From the NCBI GenBank assembly GCA_004020875.1, contig SAPZ01000002.1:186001-250000 (forward strand): a DNA stretch of 64,000 nt, in the 5' to 3' direction. The position numbers were made by a program, and so were the translations under genes. The notes under the pieces are model-generated. The model did not search any database. It had not been told where the DNA came from and was given only the letters and a program-made list of their open reading frames with translations. Source of the DNA: Mesorhizobium sp. Its GTDB lineage: Bacteria > Pseudomonadota > Alphaproteobacteria > Rhizobiales > Rhizobiaceae. Shown piece by piece: positions 52,575-61,461 of this stretch (the first letter of the stretch is position 1; the number at the start of each line of letters is the position of its first letter).

Positions 52575-53732
52575 ATGGACAGCATAATGATCCTCGAACA
52601 GCTGATCTCCTTCCCGACGGTGAGCCGTGACTCGAACCTCGATCTCATCCGCTATGTGGTGGATCTGCTCGGGGAAAACGGCATAGCCAGCCAACTCATC
52701 CACAGCGCCGACGGCCACAAGGCGAACCTCTTTGCCACGATCGGCCCGTCCGACGGGCCCGGCATTATGCTCTCCGGCCATACCGACGTCGTTCCCGTCG
52801 ATGGCCAGAACTGGACTCTGCCGCCATTCGAAATGACCGCGCGCGACGGCAAGCTTTACGGACGCGGCGCTGCGGACATGAAGGGTTTCGTCGCCTCGGC
52901 GCTCGCCGCCTGTCTCAAGGCTTCGAAGATGCCGCTGCGCACGCCCTTGCATGTGGCGCTCTCCTACGACGAGGAGGTCGGCTGCCTCGGCGTGCACGAC
53001 CTGATCGAAATGCTGAGCGCGGCACCTCGACGCCCGTTGCTCTGCATCGTCGGCGAGCCGACCAACATGCAGGTGGCTACCGGGCACAAGGGCAAGCTCG
53101 CGGCGCGCGCCGTCTGCAAGGGACGCGAAGGTCATTCGGCTCTCGCCCCGCTGGCGCTCAATGCCATCCATCTCGGCTGCGATTTCGTGCGCGCCCTGCG
53201 CGACGAACAGGACCGGCTTGCCCGCGAAGGCGCCCGCGACGGCGATTACGACATTCCCTACACGACGGTGCATGTCGGAAAGATCAATGCCGGAGTGGCG
53301 CTCAACATCGTGCCCAACCTTTGCGTGGTCGATTTCGAGATCCGCAATGTCGCCGCCGACGATGCCGCCGGCATTCTCGACAGGCTGCGCGGCGCCGCGG
53401 CGCGCATTGCCGCGGATGCCGCTTCGATCGCTTCCGAGGCCGCAATCGACATCGAGATCACCAACACCTATCCGGGCCTCAACACGCCGACGACGTCCGA
53501 TGCCGTCGCCTTCGTCAAATCGCTGACCGGCGCCAACAGCACAATGAAAGTCGCCTTCGGCACGGAAGGCGGATTGTTCAGCCGCGATCTCGGCACGCCT
53601 TCCGTCGTCTGCGGACCAGGCTCGATGGCACAGGGACACAAGCCGGACGAATATGTCAGCGTCGAGCAGTTGCGGCGCTGCGACGAGATGCTGGAGCGGC
53701 TGCTGTTGCGGCTCGCCGACGGCTGGCCGTGA
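52575..53732 (+). CDS. argE: Acetylornithine deacetylase (ArgE/M20 family)
   Basis: A 385-residue zinc-dependent M20 amidohydrolase. Metal ligands and base are visible: His69 and Asp71 in SGHTDVVP, Asp101 in GRGAADMKG, and the catalytic Glu133 with Glu134 in YDEEVG. It matches proteobacterial ArgE proteins, which split N-acetylornithine. Its location, divergent from an amine dehydrogenase homologue and convergent with a LysR gene (6 bp apart), suggests a catabolic paralogue acting on another N-acyl amino acid rather than the housekeeping arginine enzyme. Confidence 0.85.
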   Translation: MDSIMILEQLISFPTVSRDSNLDLIRYVVDLLGENGIASQLIHSADGHKANLFATIGPSDGPGIMLSGHTDVVPVDGQNWTLPPFEMTARDGKLYGRGAADMKGFVASALAACLKASKMPLRTPLHVALSYDEEVGCLGVHDLIEMLSAAPRRPLLCIVGEPTNMQVATGHKGKLAARAVCKGREGHSALAPLALNAIHLGCDFVRALRDEQDRLAREGARDGDYDIPYTTVHVGKINAGVALNIVPNLCVVDFEIRNVAADDAAGILDRLRGAAARIAADAASIASEAAIDIEITNTYPGLNTPTTSDAVAFVKSLTGANSTMKVAFGTEGGLFSRDLGTPSVVCGPGSMAQGHKPDEYVSVEQLRRCDEMLERLLLRLADGWP

Positions 53733-53738
53733 TATGCT

Positions 53739-54668
53739 TCATTTGACGATGCGTTCGGTGCCGAAGACGCCCTGCTCGACGACGAAGCGGCGGCAGTGGT
53801 CGATGAAGGCTTGCACCGTCAGCGTGCGGTGTTCGGCGTTAGGCAGTGCAATGCCCATGGTCAGCGGCCTGATCTCGCCCAGCAGAGGCACGAAGACCAG
53901 CAGCTTGCCGTCCGGCGACATGGCGTTGAGCGGCCGCATATTGGCGATGCCGTAGCCGAAGCCGTTGGCCACCATCGAACGCATCACGGCGATGTCGCCG
54001 GTGCGCTCGGCGATTTTGGGCCGCAGCCCCTGGAAAGCCGAGAGGAAGTACTCCCGGCTGTAAGGGAGATCGAGCAGCACCATCGGCTCGTCGACCAGTT
54101 CCTCGGGCGTGATGCCCGCCCTTCCCGCCAGGCGATGCGCGGCCGGCAGCATCACATAGGCCGGCAAATGCATCAGCGGCTCGAACGTCATGTCCTGTGA
54201 CAGTTCGAGATCGTAGGTCAGCGCGGCGTCTATTTCGCCGCGCTGCAGCATCTCGAACAATTGTCCCTGGTTGCGCTCGAACTGGCGAACGCGCACATCG
54301 GGATAGGCGTCCTCGAATTTCCGGCGCAGCGCCGGCAGCACGATCTGCGCGAAAGTGAGCAGGCAGCCGACCGCCAGCGGCCCGCGCACCTTTTCGGCGA
54401 TATCGCCGGCAATGTCGTGCAGCGCGTCGGCATCGTTGAGCAGGCGCGCGGCCTCCTTGAGGAACAGGCGCCCGCCCGCGGTCAGCGCCAGCGCATGCGA
54501 ATGCTTGCGCACGAAGAGCTGGACGCCGAACTCCGCTTCGAGCTGCGCGATCGAGGCCGAGATAGACGGCGGTGAGACGTTCACCTGCTCGGCCGCCTTG
54601 GCGATCGAACCGGCTTCGCCAACGGCGACGAAATATTCGAGCTGTCTGAGCGTGAAGCGGAGCGGCAT
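53739..54668 (-). CDS. LysR-family transcriptional regulator
   Basis: A 309-residue LysR regulator. Helix-turn-helix at about 4-62 (TLRQLEYFVAVGEAGSIAKAA, SPPSISASIAQLE); effector domain from about 92 (GPLAVGCLLTFAQIVLP). It lies 50 bp downstream of the aldehyde dehydrogenase on the same strand and end-to-end with argE. It could control the amine dehydrogenase/argE pair through the inverted repeat at 52450, or the upstream operon. Confidence 0.9.
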   Translation of the reverse strand: MPLRFTLRQLEYFVAVGEAGSIAKAAEQVNVSPPSISASIAQLEAEFGVQLFVRKHSHALALTAGGRLFLKEAARLLNDADALHDIAGDIAEKVRGPLAVGCLLTFAQIVLPALRRKFEDAYPDVRVRQFERNQGQLFEMLQRGEIDAALTYDLELSQDMTFEPLMHLPAYVMLPAAHRLAGRAGITPEELVDEPMVLLDLPYSREYFLSAFQGLRPKIAERTGDIAVMRSMVANGFGYGIANMRPLNAMSPDGKLLVFVPLLGEIRPLTMGIALPNAEHRTLTVQAFIDHCRRFVVEQGVFGTERIVK

Positions 54669-54718
54669 GGGCTGCTATGATGCCCGTTTGGTCGCTGCAA
54701 TCAAGTCGGGGCCGCTCC

Positions 54719-56209
54719 TCAGTACTTGATCCAGGTGGTCTTCAGCGCGGTGTATTTGTCGAGCGCGTGCAGCGACAGGTCGCGCCCGAAGCCGGACTGC
54801 TTGAAGCCGCCGAAGGGCGTCATCGGGCTCAGCGCATCGACTGTGTTCACAGAGACCGTGCCCACGCGCAGCCCCTCGGCAACGCGGTGGGCGCGTGACA
54901 GGCTGTCGGTCCACAGGGACGCCGCCAGGCCATATACGCTGTCATTGGCAAGCCGGATTGCCTCCTCTTCGCTGTCGAAGGCGATCACCGACAGCACCGG
55001 ACCAAATATCTCGTCGCGGGCGAGCGGATCGTCCGGCGAGACCTCGTCGAAGATCGTCGGCTGCACGAAGCTGCCTCGCCCATCGACCGCCACCCGGTCG
55101 CCGCCAGCCACGAGCCGTGCGGACTTCCTGCCGCCATCGATGAAGCGCATGACGGTCGCGGCATGCCGTGCATCGACCATCGCTCCCATTCTAGACACCG
55201 GGTCGAGTGGGTCGCCCGGCTGGGTCACCGCCGCCCGCTCCGCCAGCTTCTCCACCAGCGCATCCTTGATGCTGCGCTCCACCAGCAGCCGGGAATTGGC
55301 CGAGCAGACCTGCCCCTGGTTGAAGAAGATGCCGAAGGCAGCCATTTCGGCCGCCACATCGAGATCGGCGCAATCCGCGAACACCAGATTTGGGCTCTTG
55401 CCGCCGGTCTCCAGCCATATTTGCTTCATGTTCGATTGGCCGGAATATTGCAGGAACAGCTTGCCAACGGCGGTCGAGCCGGTGAAGGCAAGGCAATCGA
55501 CATCCATATGCCGGCCAAGCGCCTGGCCGGCGGTCTCGCCGAGACCTGGCACCACATTGAGCACACCGGCGGGCAGGCCCGCCTCCATGGCGAGCTCGGC
55601 CAGCCTCAGCGCCGAGAAAGGCGATTGCTCGGCTGGCTTCAGCACAACCGAATTGCCCGCAGCCAATGCGGGCGCGCATTTCCAGGTCGCCATGTCGAGC
55701 GGGAAATTCCACGGCACCACGGCGCCCACCACCCCAACGGGCTCGCGCCGCACCAGAGCGAGGTCACCCTGCCCCGTCGGCGCCACCTCGTCATAGACCT
55801 TGTCGATGGCTTCGGCATACCATTGGAAGATCGCCGCCGAGCCCGGCACATCGATGGTGGCGGCATCCTTGACCAGCTTGCCCATGTCCAGCGACTCCAG
55901 CAGCGCGAGTTCCTGTAGGTTCTCGCGCAACAACGTCGCCAGCCGCAGCAGCACCTCCTTGCGATGCTGAGGACTCGTTCGCGACCAGACGCCGGCCTCG
56001 AAGCTGCGTCGGGCCGCGGCGACCGCAAGGTCGATATCCTCTTCACCGCAGGAGGCAACCTCGGCGAGCGTCGCTCCCGTTGCCGGATTGATGCTGGCGA
56101 AGGTCCGTCCGGAGCGCGCCGGTATTGCCTTGCCGTCGATGAACGCCTTGTCGCGAAAACGGATCGCCGACGCCTTGCCGATCCACTCCTTGTGGCTGAG
56201 TTCGCTCAT
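54719..56209 (-). CDS. Aldehyde dehydrogenase, PuuC-like
   Basis: A 496-residue aldehyde dehydrogenase. PWNFP is near 166-170, the base in LETGGKSP is Glu267 and the nucleophile in GQVCSANSR is Cys302. The N-terminus and LETGGKSPNLVF resemble gamma-glutamyl-gamma-aminobutyraldehyde dehydrogenases (PuuC), which oxidise aminoaldehydes from polyamine breakdown. It is the last enzyme gene of an operon with a DUF1028 gene 21 bp upstream, then Rid and flavoprotein monooxygenase genes, which fits amine catabolism. Confidence 0.88.
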   Translation of the reverse strand: MSELSHKEWIGKASAIRFRDKAFIDGKAIPARSGRTFASINPATGATLAEVASCGEEDIDLAVAAARRSFEAGVWSRTSPQHRKEVLLRLATLLRENLQELALLESLDMGKLVKDAATIDVPGSAAIFQWYAEAIDKVYDEVAPTGQGDLALVRREPVGVVGAVVPWNFPLDMATWKCAPALAAGNSVVLKPAEQSPFSALRLAELAMEAGLPAGVLNVVPGLGETAGQALGRHMDVDCLAFTGSTAVGKLFLQYSGQSNMKQIWLETGGKSPNLVFADCADLDVAAEMAAFGIFFNQGQVCSANSRLLVERSIKDALVEKLAERAAVTQPGDPLDPVSRMGAMVDARHAATVMRFIDGGRKSARLVAGGDRVAVDGRGSFVQPTIFDEVSPDDPLARDEIFGPVLSVIAFDSEEEAIRLANDSVYGLAASLWTDSLSRAHRVAEGLRVGTVSVNTVDALSPMTPFGGFKQSGFGRDLSLHALDKYTALKTTWIKY

Positions 56210-56230
56210 TCTGGCCCCAGACTTCCGGTA

Positions 56231-56905
56231 TTACTCGTCACCGGGAACGCCATAGCTCGGCGCGTCGGATGGGTTGAGGGCGCGGGTGACATAGGCATCG
56301 AGCTGGGGCTTGTAGATGTCCCACAGCGTAGCCAGTTGCTCGATCGGGCAATCCTCGGTCCAGTCGCAACGTAGGTCGGCGACGGGCCAGGACACATCGC
56401 GTGCCAGCTTCATGCCGGCGGAGCGGACAGGCCCCGCCTCCCCGCCCGCCTTGAGCGCGGCGCGCATCGTGGCGATCAGCCGGTCGCCGAGATCGCCCTC
56501 GGACGCGAGGAACGCATCGACCATGGCCTGCGGGATACCATCATTCGCGAGCAGGTTGCCGCCGCAGGCGACGTCCTCGCCGTGCGCCTCGGCCCAGATA
56601 CCGAGCGCTTTAGGCCCTGAGTGGATCGCACTGCCGCCGGCCGCGTCGACCGCCAGCACCTGACGGTATTCGCTGAAGGTCGCCGTGCGCTTGATGATCG
56701 CGACGGCCTCGGCGGCGGTAGCGCCACGCGCCATGAGCTCCAAAGCCTGCACTCCGAGCGTCGGGTCGGTAACGTTCTGGCTGGCAACCGCACCAACGCC
56801 CGCCTGCGCGTAGGCGCAGCGCGCCGCGACGGCAGGCGAGGACGAAGAGACCGCTACCCCGAACATGCCTGTCCGCCGGCACCGCGCCACAATGGAGAAT
56901 GTCAT
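56231..56905 (-). CDS. DUF1028-type Ntn-hydrolase-like protein
   Basis: A 224-residue protein opening with MTFSIVARC and GVAVSSSSPAVAARCAYAQAGVGAVASQN, the signature of the DUF1028 family, which has an Ntn-hydrolase-like fold and unproven function. These genes often lie next to Rid-family and amino-acid or amine catabolic genes. Here the Rid gene ends 5 bp before its start, so the two are translationally linked. No signal peptide. Confidence 0.85.
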   Translation of the reverse strand: MTFSIVARCRRTGMFGVAVSSSSPAVAARCAYAQAGVGAVASQNVTDPTLGVQALELMARGATAAEAVAIIKRTATFSEYRQVLAVDAAGGSAIHSGPKALGIWAEAHGEDVACGGNLLANDGIPQAMVDAFLASEGDLGDRLIATMRAALKAGGEAGPVRSAGMKLARDVSWPVADLRCDWTEDCPIEQLATLWDIYKPQLDAYVTRALNPSDAPSYGVPGDE

Positions 56906-56910
56906 GACGC

Positions 56911-57327
56911 TCAGTCCGGAATGACGGCCGTGCCGTCGATCTCAACCAGCCATTCCGGCCGCGCGAGGGCCGATACGACCAAGCCGGTCGAAACCGGATG
57001 CACGCCCTTGATGTATTCGCCCATCGTCCGGTAGACGGCCTCGCGGTGGCGGACGTCAGTGATGTAGACCACCACCTTCACCAGATGCTCCATTCTGCCG
57101 CCGCACTCCTCAATGAGCTGCCTGATATTCTGCATGACCTTATGGGTCTGCTCGACCGGATCATGGCTGTCGATATTCTTGGCCGTGTCGAGATCCTGCG
57201 GGCACTGGCCGCGCAGATAGACGGTGCGGCCGCCGCGCGTGACGACCGCCTGGCAGAGGTCGTTGTCGAGCTTCTGCTCGGGATAGGTGTCCTTGGTGTT
57301 GAATTTGCGAATTCGCGTATGCGCCAT
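56911..57327 (-). CDS. Rid (YjgF/UK114) family protein
   Basis: A 138-residue Rid-fold protein (GGRTVYLRGQCPQD, IRQLIEECGGRMEHLVKVVVYITD, PEWLVEIDGTAVI). In enamine/imine deaminases of this family a conserved arginine sits in the P-A-R-(S/T) segment; here the equivalent segment reads PVSTGLVV, so that arginine appears missing and classic RidA activity is doubtful. Start at 57327 follows GGAGA. It sits between the flavoprotein monooxygenase and DUF1028 genes on the same strand. Confidence 0.87.
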   Translation of the reverse strand: MAHTRIRKFNTKDTYPEQKLDNDLCQAVVTRGGRTVYLRGQCPQDLDTAKNIDSHDPVEQTHKVMQNIRQLIEECGGRMEHLVKVVVYITDVRHREAVYRTMGEYIKGVHPVSTGLVVSALARPEWLVEIDGTAVIPD

Positions 57328-57362
57328 CTTGGTCTCCAATTGAATCGGGCTCGCAGCTTTGG

Positions 57363-58637
57363 TCAGGCGTCCACGGTCTCGCGCCTCGCGGCGGCATGGT
57401 AGGCCAGATATTTGCGCTGCGTCGAAATGCGATCTGCCACATGCTTGGCATCATGCCAGACGCCCCAGATGAAACTCGACCCTCGGCGCGATTGCCAGGG
57501 CAGGCCCAGGAAATAGATCCCCGGCTCGGTCGAAACGCCGCGCTGATGCCTTGGCCGGCCCTTCTCGTCGAAGGCATCGACCTTCAGCCAGCTGTAGTCG
57601 ACGGCGAAGCCCGTCGCCCAGATGATCGTCGCGATCCCGGCCTTGGCCAGATCGAGCTCGAGTATCGGATTGATCAAGCAGTCCGGGTCCGGGCCTATTT
57701 TGCGGAGAGCGGGCTCTTCCGGGAGGTCGAGTCCGTTGCGAGCGACATAGGCGTCGGCCTCGTCCAGCAGCGACTTCAGATTGGCGTCGCCTCGCGCGAT
57801 ATTTTGGGCAAGATCGGGCGCGAAACTCATCACGCCGTCCTGGTATGCCTTTGTCATACCGACGAGCGTCAGCCCTTGCGCGGCCAGACGGCGGAAATCG
57901 ATCGTCTCGCCTCCGCGCGCGCCGCTGACCGCGATCGTGACATGTTCCGTGGCAGGCCCTGGCGTTTCGAGGTCCCATTTGCCGAGGACGCCGAGCCACC
58001 AGCAGAAGTCGCGCCCGCGATAGGAACGCGGCGGACGATCATGCGGGCCGACCGAGAGATAGACGCGCCTTCCGACGCGTTGGAGCTCATCGGCAATTTG
58101 CACGCCCGAAGATCCCCCGCCGACCACCAGCACGGCGCCTTTCGGCAATTGCGCCGGATTGCGGTAGGCGCTGGAGTGGATTTGCAGGAGGCCGGCATCA
58201 GCAGGTACGAGAGAGGGGATGACGGGGACCTGGAAAGGTCCGGTCGCGGCGACGACGCTGTTGGCTTCGATCACGCCATCCGACGTCTCGACGCGGAATC
58301 CCGGACGGCCGACATTCCTCTGCACGAGCTTGACCTCGACGCCGCAGCGGATCGGCGCGTTGATCTGCTTGGCGTAGGCGACGAAATAGTTCGCGACCTC
58401 CTCCTTGGACGGAAAGCCGTCGGGACCCGTCACGGGAAACTCCATGCCCGGGAAACGGTCGTGCCAGGCCGGGCCGTTGGCGACCAGCGAATCCCAGCGC
58501 TGCGAGCGCCAGCGCTCGGCAATCCGGCCGCGCTCGAGGACGAGATGGGGCACCCCGCATTTGCTCAGGTGCTCGCTCATGGCCACCCCCGCCTGGCCGC
58601 CGCCAACGACAAGCGTGTCTATCGTCTCAACCGACAT
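57363..58637 (-). CDS. FAD/NAD(P)-dependent monooxygenase, CzcO/FMO-like
   Basis: A 424-residue flavoprotein with two nucleotide-binding motifs: FAD site VGGGQAG at 11-17 and NAD(P) site VVGGGSSG at 171-178. The short segment LQIHSSAYRNP (151-161) between them matches the FMO/Baeyer-Villiger fingerprint position. It probably oxygenates an amine or a carbonyl compound. The ATG at 58637 follows AAAGGA; longer frames upstream have no homology. It heads the Rid / DUF1028 / aldehyde dehydrogenase operon and is divergent from the GMC oxidoreductase. Confidence 0.87.
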   Translation of the reverse strand: MSVETIDTLVVGGGQAGVAMSEHLSKCGVPHLVLERGRIAERWRSQRWDSLVANGPAWHDRFPGMEFPVTGPDGFPSKEEVANYFVAYAKQINAPIRCGVEVKLVQRNVGRPGFRVETSDGVIEANSVVAATGPFQVPVIPSLVPADAGLLQIHSSAYRNPAQLPKGAVLVVGGGSSGVQIADELQRVGRRVYLSVGPHDRPPRSYRGRDFCWWLGVLGKWDLETPGPATEHVTIAVSGARGGETIDFRRLAAQGLTLVGMTKAYQDGVMSFAPDLAQNIARGDANLKSLLDEADAYVARNGLDLPEEPALRKIGPDPDCLINPILELDLAKAGIATIIWATGFAVDYSWLKVDAFDEKGRPRHQRGVSTEPGIYFLGLPWQSRRGSSFIWGVWHDAKHVADRISTQRKYLAYHAAARRETVDA

Positions 58638-58867
58638 GCTCAGTCCTTTTTTGATCATCCGACAGCTCTCGCCGCGCGGGATGAAACCGACCTTGGGCCA
58701 CGGGCGGATGCAGACAGGCTGTGCCATCCGACCGCTTCTGGCGCTCACAAGTAGCAGCACGTACCAGCGCGAGCCCATAACGAATCTCCGAAGTCACGCG
58801 TAACCATTTCCGAATTTCTCGCGCCGAGAGACGCACCTAGAGTTTCGGCATTCCCGAGGGGTTGGGC
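58638..58867. promoter_or_regulatory. Divergent promoter region, FMO-like and GMC genes
   Basis: 230 bp between divergent starts. It must hold both promoters. No inverted repeat as clear as that at 52450 was found, and no small gene is evident; open frames here are extensions of the flavoprotein frame without homology. Confidence 0.4.
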
Positions 58868-60487
58868 ATGCAGACTGAAAGCTTTGACTACATTGTCGTC
58901 GGAGCCGGCTCGGCCGGTTGCGTGGTGGCCAATCGGCTGAGCGCCGATCCGTCAATCAGCGTGTGCCTGATCGAGGCCGGCGGCAGCGACAACAGCCTGC
59001 GGGTCAAGGTGCCGGCCGGCATCCTCTCGCTCTACGGCAATCCGAACTACGACTATTGTTTCGTCGGCGTGCCGCAGCCCCATCTCAACGACCGCAGGAT
59101 TCCGGTCAACCGCGGCAAGGCGCTGGGCGGATCCAGCTCGATCAACTCGATGGTCTATATTCGCGGCGCCGCCGAGGACTATGACGAATGGGCCGCACTC
59201 GGCTGCGCCGGCTGGGCTTACCGGGACGTGCTGCCCGTGTTCAGGAAGCTGGAGCGCAATCTGCTCGGCCAGGATCCGCGCTATCACGGCACTAGCGGCG
59301 AGCTGCTGGTCGACAATCCGCGCGATCCGAACGTTCTTTCAAGCATGTTCGTCAAGGCCGGCAAGAACGCCGGCCTGCCCGCCAACACCGACTTCAACGC
59401 CGAAAGCCAGTTCGGCCTCGGCATCTACAACGTCACGCAGGATCGCGGTCAACGCTTCAGCAGCTTCAGCGCCTTCATGCGTCCGGTGCTCGACCGCAGG
59501 AACCTGACTTTGCTCAGCGAATGCGAGGTGATCGATCTGGTCGTCGCCGAGAGTCGCGCCACCGGGATGCGCGTGCGGCACGAGGGTCAGCAGAAGACGC
59601 TCTCGGCCGCCCGCGAGATCGTGCTTTCGGCCGGCGCCATCAACTCGCCCAGGATATTGATGGCCTCAGGCATCGGACCGGCAGCCGAGCTGAAGCAGAT
59701 CGGCATCACGCCGGTCCTCGACCTGCCGGGCGTCGGCAAGAACCTGCAGGACCATGTCGACGGCATGATCACCGTGCGCTCCAGGAGCACCAGGACGCTC
59801 GGCCTGTCGATAGCCAACCTGCCGCGCATCGCCGCCGCGCCGCTCCAGTATTTCGTACGCCGCAAGGGCATGCTCACAACCAACTATGTCGAAGCCGGCG
59901 GCTTTGCGAAGACCAGGCACTCGAACGGGCTTCCCGACATCCAGTTCCACTTCGTGCCGGGCTATCGCAGCCATCGCGGCAGGCTGATCGAATACGGTCA
60001 CGGCTACGCCGTTCACACCTGCGTGCTCAGGCCGAAAAGCGTGGGCGAGATCAGGCTGTCGCGGGACAGCGCTCGCCGGGATGTTCTGATCGACCACCGC
60101 TTCCTCGCGAATGAGGACGACGCCATGGTGCTGGTCGAAGGCATCAAGATCGCGCGCCGGATTTTTGCCTCGTCCGAATTCGACACGGTGCGCGGCAAGG
60201 AGATGCTTCCGGGCAAGGATATAAGCAGCGATGACGAGATCCTCGCCTATCTGCGCGCCGAAGCGCTGACCGTCTATCACCCGGTCGGGACTTGCAAGAT
60301 GGGAACGGACGACATGGCCGTCGTCGATCCCGCTACGCTGAAGGTTCGCGGCGTGGACGGGCTTCGAGTTGCGGATGCCTCCGTCATGCCGAAGCTGATC
60401 GGCGGCAACACCAACGCGCCAAGCATGATGATCGGGCAGAAGGCTTCGGAGATGATCCTCGGCGCGGCGCGCTACGGCGAAACGTAA
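58868..60487 (+). CDS. GMC-family oxidoreductase, choline-dehydrogenase-like
   Basis: A 539-residue FAD-dependent oxidoreductase. The dinucleotide motif GAGSAG is near 13-18, the GMC signature 1 segment RGKALGGSSSINSMVYIRG near 82-100, signature 2 SAGAINSPRILMASGIGP near 258, and the C-terminal catalytic YHPVGTCKMG near 475 followed by GGNTNAPSMMIGQKA. It oxidises a primary or secondary alcohol to an aldehyde or ketone. The PuuC-like aldehyde dehydrogenase in the divergent operon could act next. The ATG at 58868 is preferred over a TTG two codons before. Confidence 0.9.
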   Translation: MQTESFDYIVVGAGSAGCVVANRLSADPSISVCLIEAGGSDNSLRVKVPAGILSLYGNPNYDYCFVGVPQPHLNDRRIPVNRGKALGGSSSINSMVYIRGAAEDYDEWAALGCAGWAYRDVLPVFRKLERNLLGQDPRYHGTSGELLVDNPRDPNVLSSMFVKAGKNAGLPANTDFNAESQFGLGIYNVTQDRGQRFSSFSAFMRPVLDRRNLTLLSECEVIDLVVAESRATGMRVRHEGQQKTLSAAREIVLSAGAINSPRILMASGIGPAAELKQIGITPVLDLPGVGKNLQDHVDGMITVRSRSTRTLGLSIANLPRIAAAPLQYFVRRKGMLTTNYVEAGGFAKTRHSNGLPDIQFHFVPGYRSHRGRLIEYGHGYAVHTCVLRPKSVGEIRLSRDSARRDVLIDHRFLANEDDAMVLVEGIKIARRIFASSEFDTVRGKEMLPGKDISSDDEILAYLRAEALTVYHPVGTCKMGTDDMAVVDPATLKVRGVDGLRVADASVMPKLIGGNTNAPSMMIGQKASEMILGAARYGET

Positions 60488-60567
60488 AGGCCGGCTCGTC
60501 TTTCAACATTGAGGCAGATCCGCGAGCGACGCTGCTGGTCCGCCCCAACTATCATTTGATATTGCTC

Positions 60568-61461
60568 TCAGTGATCTTCGTCGATCTCGTCGTGCAGGAG
60601 GCCCAGGATACGGCGCTTGAGTGCGATGAAGTCGGGTTCGAGGATCACGTCCATCGAGCGCGGCCGCGGGATGTCGACCTTGATCTCGGCCTTGATCTTG
60701 CCAGGCCGCGCCGTCATCACCAGGACGCGATCGCCCAGAACGAGCGCTTCGTCGATGTCGTGGGTGACGAACAGCACCGTCTTCTGCTGCCGCTCCCACA
60801 CGCGAAGCAGCAGCTTCTGCATGGTGCCGCGCGTCTGGCTGTCGAGAGCGCCGAACGGTTCGTCCATCAGCAGCACGGCCGGGTCGTTGGCAAGGGCGCG
60901 GGCGATCGCCACGCGCTGCTTCATGCCGCCGGAAAGCTGCGCGGGATAATGGTCCGCAAACGGCGCGAGGCCGACCTCGTTCAGATACTGGTCGACGATC
61001 CGCTTGCGCTGTTCTGCCGGCAAGCCCTTGCGCTTGGGTCCATACTCTATGTTGGCGCGCACCGTGAGCCAGGGAAACAGGGTGTAGCTCTGGAACACCA
61101 TGCCCCTGTCGGGTCCGGGCTCGATCACTTCCCTGCCGTCCACCTTGATGCTGCCCGAGGTCGCGTCGTTGAGGCCGGCGGCGAGATAAAGCAGGCTGGA
61201 TTTGCCGCATCCTGACGGACCGACGATAACGCAGAATTCGTTCTTGGCGACCTGCAGCGACACATCGTCCAGCGCCAGCACGCCATTGGCGTCGCCATAG
61301 CGCAATGTCACGTCCTCGATGGCCATCGTGGTACCGGCCGAAAGCCGATCGCCGGCTGGATCGGCGGTTGCGGCCGGATTGTTCGCCTTGACGGTTTCGG
61401 TCACCACTACCCTTGATCCGGCTGCGGTTTGCGAGGAGGCGTTCATGATCAAGGCGCCCAT
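60568..61461 (-). CDS. ABC transporter ATP-binding protein, NitT/TauT type
   Basis: A 297-residue ATPase. Walker A GPSGCGKSS is at 81-89, the signature LSGGMKQ near 185, Walker B VLLMDEPFGALD near 205 and the switch His in FVTHDIDEA. The N-terminal 45 residues before MAIEDVTLRY are low-complexity and may be partly untranslated. Starts at 61461 (GAGGG upstream, overlapping the permease by 13 bp) and 61446 are both possible. It energises the nitrate/sulfonate/taurine-type importer with the two genes upstream. Confidence 0.9.
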   Translation of the reverse strand: MGALIMNASSQTAAGSRVVVTETVKANNPAATADPAGDRLSAGTTMAIEDVTLRYGDANGVLALDDVSLQVAKNEFCVIVGPSGCGKSSLLYLAAGLNDATSGSIKVDGREVIEPGPDRGMVFQSYTLFPWLTVRANIEYGPKRKGLPAEQRKRIVDQYLNEVGLAPFADHYPAQLSGGMKQRVAIARALANDPAVLLMDEPFGALDSQTRGTMQKLLLRVWERQQKTVLFVTHDIDEALVLGDRVLVMTARPGKIKAEIKVDIPRPRSMDVILEPDFIALKRRILGLLHDEIDEDH

